A DNA stretch of 64,000 bases from Thuidium tamariscinum (lineage: Eukaryota > Streptophyta > Bryopsida > Hypnales > Thuidiaceae), in contig OX344753.2 of the NCBI GenBank assembly GCA_947034885.2, positions 19,964,001-20,028,000 on the forward strand. Direction: 5' to 3'. The notes below the pieces were generated by a model. That model made no database searches. It was given only the letters and a program-made list of their open reading frames with translations, and was not told the origin of the DNA. Below, piece after piece: positions 60,376 through 64,000 of the stretch (its first letter is position 1; every line of letters begins with the position of its first letter). Position numbers and translations under genes: made by a program.

Positions 60376-60700
60376 TTCGTTGATTTGTTTATTTGTTGTG
60401 TGGGTTTCTTTAGATCATTCATCCTTTGGCCATGTTCTTGGTACCATTAGAAAGTTCTTAAGGAGGAGGGGTCTAATGGCCTTTGATTGATGGTGTTTAG
60501 ACCTTCAAAGTAGAAGTTATTGAATTTCAAAGTTATATTTGATTTAAAAAATAGAAAAATACTTTTACTTTTATTTTGGACCAATGATGTGAAAGGGATT
60601 TAATTTTTGAGGTATTTTTTAATTAAAATAATAATAATTTTTTATAAAATAAAATAAATTTAAATTTTACTTTAATTTTTTTTATAAATTTTTTTTGTTA

Positions 60701-60754
60701 AATGTTTGTTTGTTTGTTTGTTTGTTTGTTTGTTTGTTTGTTTTTGTTTGTTTG
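60701..60754. repeat. (TTTG)n microsatellite
   Basis: About 12 TTTG units with one interruption. They are read as a spurious CLFV repeat at the start of the following frame. Confidence 0.9.
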
Positions 60755-60759
60755 TGACA

Positions 60760-61255
60760 TTGTCATCTAACAAACTATGTGTCCCTCGGAGGCATTTTTG
60801 GTATGAAGAATGCCCTAATGAACAATGCTCTAATATAGTACAACCTGCTCTACATTTGCCGGGGATGCATAAAATGGTGTTTAATCTTGAAAATGATGCA
60901 ACAAAAATTCTTGAAAGGCCAAATTTTGAAACTATGACACTGATTCATTTTTTTGCATGATGTGCTTCGGATATAAATGTTCAACAATATAAATTTTTGA
61001 AATTTCTACAATACTATACAAGTATACGTGGAGGTCATTGATGTGTAAAGGTTGCAAAAACACCTTTCAAATTTTCTCAACGACAATTTTCAGTGAAGCT
61101 GGCTTTTGCTGTAACAATCAACAAATCTCAAGGTCAATGCATTAAGAATGTAGGTGTAGATTTATAGACACCAATGTTTTCCTAAAGTCACATGTATGTT
61201 GTACTTTGTAGAACAACATCTGTAAATTTGTTAAAAGTGTTTTATGAATGAAATA
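60760..61255 (+). pseudogene. Helitron Rep/helicase (Pif1-like) fragment, decayed
   Basis: Two pieces of a Helitron RepHel protein are visible in order. The first (about 60800-61020) reads LHLPGMHKMVFNLENDATKI, then ETMTLIHFFA, a stop, and CASDINVQQYKF. It matches the segment of Helitron proteins (HLP...V.F...E......TTLTEFF) upstream of the helicase. The second (about 61078-61255) reads [20 protein letters not shown], then SHMYVVLCRTT, the C-terminal Pif1 helicase motifs ([17 protein letters not shown]). Stops interrupt both pieces, and the helicase core between them is deleted. In full elements this protein performs rolling-circle transposition; this copy is inactive. Element termini were not identified. 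Confidence 0.75.
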
Positions 61256-61379
61256 AATTAGAAAACTACTTTTACACATATTTTGATTATGGCTTTGCCA
61301 CAAGGCCATGTACCCTAGTCGCTACCTTAAATGAGATTGTTTTTTTTGTTTTTTTTGTTTGGTATGCCAAGATTTTTTA

Positions 61380-61582
61380 GATTGTGTGTCCTTTGGTGGG
61401 CTCTTGGAACCATTGAAAAGCCCTTAGAGAGGAGGGCTTGACATTTTATGGCATTTTGACACATGGAGTGAAAGTTAGTTAAATTCAAAGTTTTTATTGA
61501 ACTAAAAAAACAAAATAATAGTTTTACTTTTATTTTTCACTTGTAATGTAAAAGATATTGAATTTTCAGATTTTTTTAAATT

Positions 61583-61585
<3 letters not shown>
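61380..61585 (+). repeat. Dispersed repeat phrase, second copy
   Basis: Resembles 60400-60620: CCTTTGG..., CTTGGWACCATTRRAAAG, GGAGGGGY, AGTGAAAGTTAKT and CTTTTACTTTTATTTT recur in order. A further, shorter relative lies at 61790-61950. Confidence 0.5.

Positions 61586-61671
<86 letters not shown>
61586..61671. repeat. (AT)n microsatellite, ~85 bp
   Basis: An uninterrupted alternating AT tract. It sits between two copies of the dispersed repeat phrase. Confidence 0.9.
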
Positions 61672-61673
<2 letters not shown>

Positions 61674-61989
61674 TTAATTTTCTTACTCTTATATATAACT
61701 ATGACTATGACAATATGATAAGGCAAAGTAGCCATAATTAAATTAAATTGAGTTGTTTGTTTTGTTTGTTACATTGAGATATCAGAGTTTGGCTTTTGAG
61801 TTTCTTTGTAATAATCTTGGTATTGTTAGAAAGCTCTCAATAAAGAAGAATTCCTAGGCTTTAATTTGTAGTATTTGGACCATTGGTATTAAAGTATCTT
61901 TTTAATTTTAAAAATTCAAAAACTTAAAATTTTAAAAACACTCTTTATTTCTTCAATAATCAATAGTGTGACAATGGGACAAGTCTCAC

Positions 61990-62195
61990 TAGTCAAAATG
62001 ACAAAAATTGAAGTATGTATAGAAATTTATTTATGAAATCACTTCCAAAAATATATAGAATTCAACATGCATTTGACAAAATAATCAAGCCTACTTAATT
62101 AAACCTTCTATTTTTTTTAAAAGTAAAAGAAAAAAAATTAAAGAAAGAGAAAGAATATATTGAATTTATTAAATAAATCATCATTGCCTTAAATT
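61990..62195 (+). repeat. ~200-250-bp dispersed direct repeat, copy 2
   Basis: Same-orientation relative of 60120-60375, with shared landmarks in order and moderate divergence. Confidence 0.6.
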
Positions 62196-64000
62196 ATATA
62201 TATACATATATATAAAACGCAAAAAAATGCAGTTTTCTGCATTTTCTTGCATTTTTTGCGTTTCTACTACGTTTTGAACAGGGAACTCAACAAAAACTAC
62301 CCGATGCATTTTTATGGAATTCAATGCAATTTTCTTTGAGTGTAAGGCGCACTAGCATTAGGGGACTTTTGAGGCTATTGGAAGACTACAGGAACGCAGT
62401 TTTTGCTGCGTGAACAAAAATCTGACGTGGTTGAGAGAGTGCTACGTCATTAATTTTTTTTTTTTGGAAAATTTTTTTGTATCTTTTTTTCATGTTTCAG
62501 GACCCCAAATTTTATTTTATTTTATTTTATTTGGATAAATGTTGGCATGATAGCAGCGAATAGTTACGGGAATAGTTATGGGAAAAAACCCCAAAACGGC
62601 CTTTTGGAGGCCTCAAATCCCCTCTAATGGTTTATCTAATGTACTTTAATCCCTTACCACCCACAATCAGACTCCATGTTGTAGGTGCTTTTCAAGATAA
62701 TTGAACAAAACACACACATCCTAGAAACAAAGGTAGAATTAAGAGAAAATAACTATATCAATGGAAAGTAGTCTAGGTGCAAGTCTCAAAGCACCTTCCT
62801 AGTCTAAAATTAACCAAGTGGATTTTGCATGATGAGAATTTGACTAAATCCAAAAAAGAGAAAACAATGGAATTTTCAATGAATGCCATGTGTTGTGAAA
62901 GCTCCAGCAATCACGGTAACCACTCAAAGAGCACCAAAATTGTTGTATTTCTTGGCTAACGAATGTCCAACAACTTCCCAAAATTGGACAACAAACAATG
63001 CTTGCCCATGATCATGAGACAAATTGTAAAGAGTGCAGAAATAACATAGTATCCACTTGGCAATCAACCAAGGTATATATTGTAACCGGCCAAGGCGGTT
63101 TTAATGGCAGGGACTCGCAGTTACAAGCTGCAATCAAAGAAAAGCATGAGGCATGGAAGAAAAAGTTGGGCAAAATATTCAAATAAATGCTCAAAATTCA
63201 CAAAATTGTATGATGAATCCTTTGCACTGATAAAAGAATACAACAATCTATGCAAAGGAGATCATCCAAAACAAGAATGAACAATTATGGCATACACTTG
63301 GTAAGGACTATTCTCTATAATGCACACCCTGCATTCATCAAACACACTTGTTAGGACAATAGACTACTTTCAATGACAACAGGAACAAAGCTAAAACAAA
63401 ATAGTACACGCAATCCATTTGCTCTATTAAGTCCTCCGTAATCTTAGTTGTCCGTGAGGTGTTGGAATGCCACAAATGCAAAAAAATCTGAGAAATCTAG
63501 CTATTATTAACATTGAGCAACCAATCTATGCTTCCTTTGCAACAACAATTGTAGAAGTAGAGTTCCTTGCTAGTACTGCATTGTTGTCCCTTAGTTGCAA
63601 CATTCAAGGCCAACGGTTGGAAATTGGCAAACATTGGTCAGTTTTCTCTAACTACTATGTATGGGCAATTCTAACTCCATCCATAATTTAGAATTTAACA
63701 CACAGGTTCTATGGCCAAATTAACAGTAAATCTTTTGGGTGTTCAAAAGAGTGCCTTTCAAGCAATGAACTCTTTAATAATGTCTTTCTACTCTTAAAAG
63801 GCCACAAGAAATCATTAACTGTGAGAATTGTTAGTAGTTTAAGGGTCTTGGGTAAATCCTTTAAGTCCAAATTTCAATCTAATAAGTGGCTATTCTATTC
63901 TATCTAATTTGTAGTTTTTTCCAATGGTTTAAAGTAAAAAAATATAATTTAATTATTCTAACTACTCCCAAGAACTTGGCAAGATGAAGTTGAACAACAA
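62196..64000. other. Non-coding stretch to the window end
   Basis: ORFs of 60-74 codons occur at 62777, 62998 and 63467 on the plus strand. None shows a motif I recognise, and no splice structure links them. A (TTTTA)n patch lies near 62510-62530. Confidence 0.4.

Noticed and set aside
60706..60760. Repeated CLFV peptide at the start of the frame at 60706
   Set aside because: It is the translation of the (TTTG)n microsatellite. Only the Helitron-like part downstream is meaningful.
1..64000. CRISPR arrays, bacterial operons, rRNA or tRNA genes
   Set aside because: None was seen. Repeats lack CRISPR spacing, and I could not identify any tRNA-like cloverleaf with confidence by eye.

Overview
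This window is nuclear DNA of a land plant or close streptophyte relative. The evidence is an intact plant DUF506 gene, intron-rich relics of a plant-type GCN5 acetyltransferase and a plant RecQ5-type helicase, GT-AG introns of mostly 100-400 bp, and plant-style CACTA MITEs, Helitron and LTR-type repeats. The compact introns would suit a bryophyte-grade plant, but I cannot name the species.

Most of the window (about 1-15.5 kb, 24-30 kb, 48-52 kb and 53.6-64 kb) is AT-rich, repeat-laden intergenic DNA. It holds microsatellites and several terminal-inverted-repeat families. These are two CACTA MITEs with exact 3-bp target duplications (2737-2888 and 57895-58036), a foldback family ending in TTAACCCCTAAAG (5536-6256, 50443-51375 and a rearranged copy near 48-49.6 kb), a family ending in CTACACTAAAATTGG that carries an exact 48-bp internal tandem repeat (3133-3663 and 24340-24729), and a 278-bp element with TGTACAAGGCCTTATTCG ends (10041-10318). 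Near 60 kb lie a decayed Helitron helicase fragment and a small RING-finger ORF. Two LTR-retrotransposon-like segments with unrecognised ORFs and CCGGTCC motif clusters lie at 30.4-32.65 kb and 52.3-53.56 kb.

The only clearly intact conserved gene is the single-exon DUF506 gene at 18249-19640 (minus strand), within a GC-richer island of about 15.7-24 kb.

The most informative part is 34.9-47.2 kb, where I reconstructed four conserved gene relics exon by exon. In order along the minus strand they are a 3-hydroxyisobutyrate dehydrogenase (46421 to 43269), the N-terminal and catalytic part of GCN5 (42813 to 39652), and the C-terminal two-thirds of a RecQ5 helicase (39383 to 34897). A mitochondrial-type ribosomal protein uS17 relic (46888 to 47170) lies divergently on the plus strand. 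Introns and splice sites are largely kept, so these are not retrocopies. Each gene nevertheless carries nonsense codons, frameshifts or deletions, and GCN5 runs directly into RecQ5: the GCN5 bromodomain and the RecQ5 N-terminus with its Walker A motif are both missing at a 268-bp junction. This looks like a decaying multi-gene segment with an internal deletion between two neighbouring genes.
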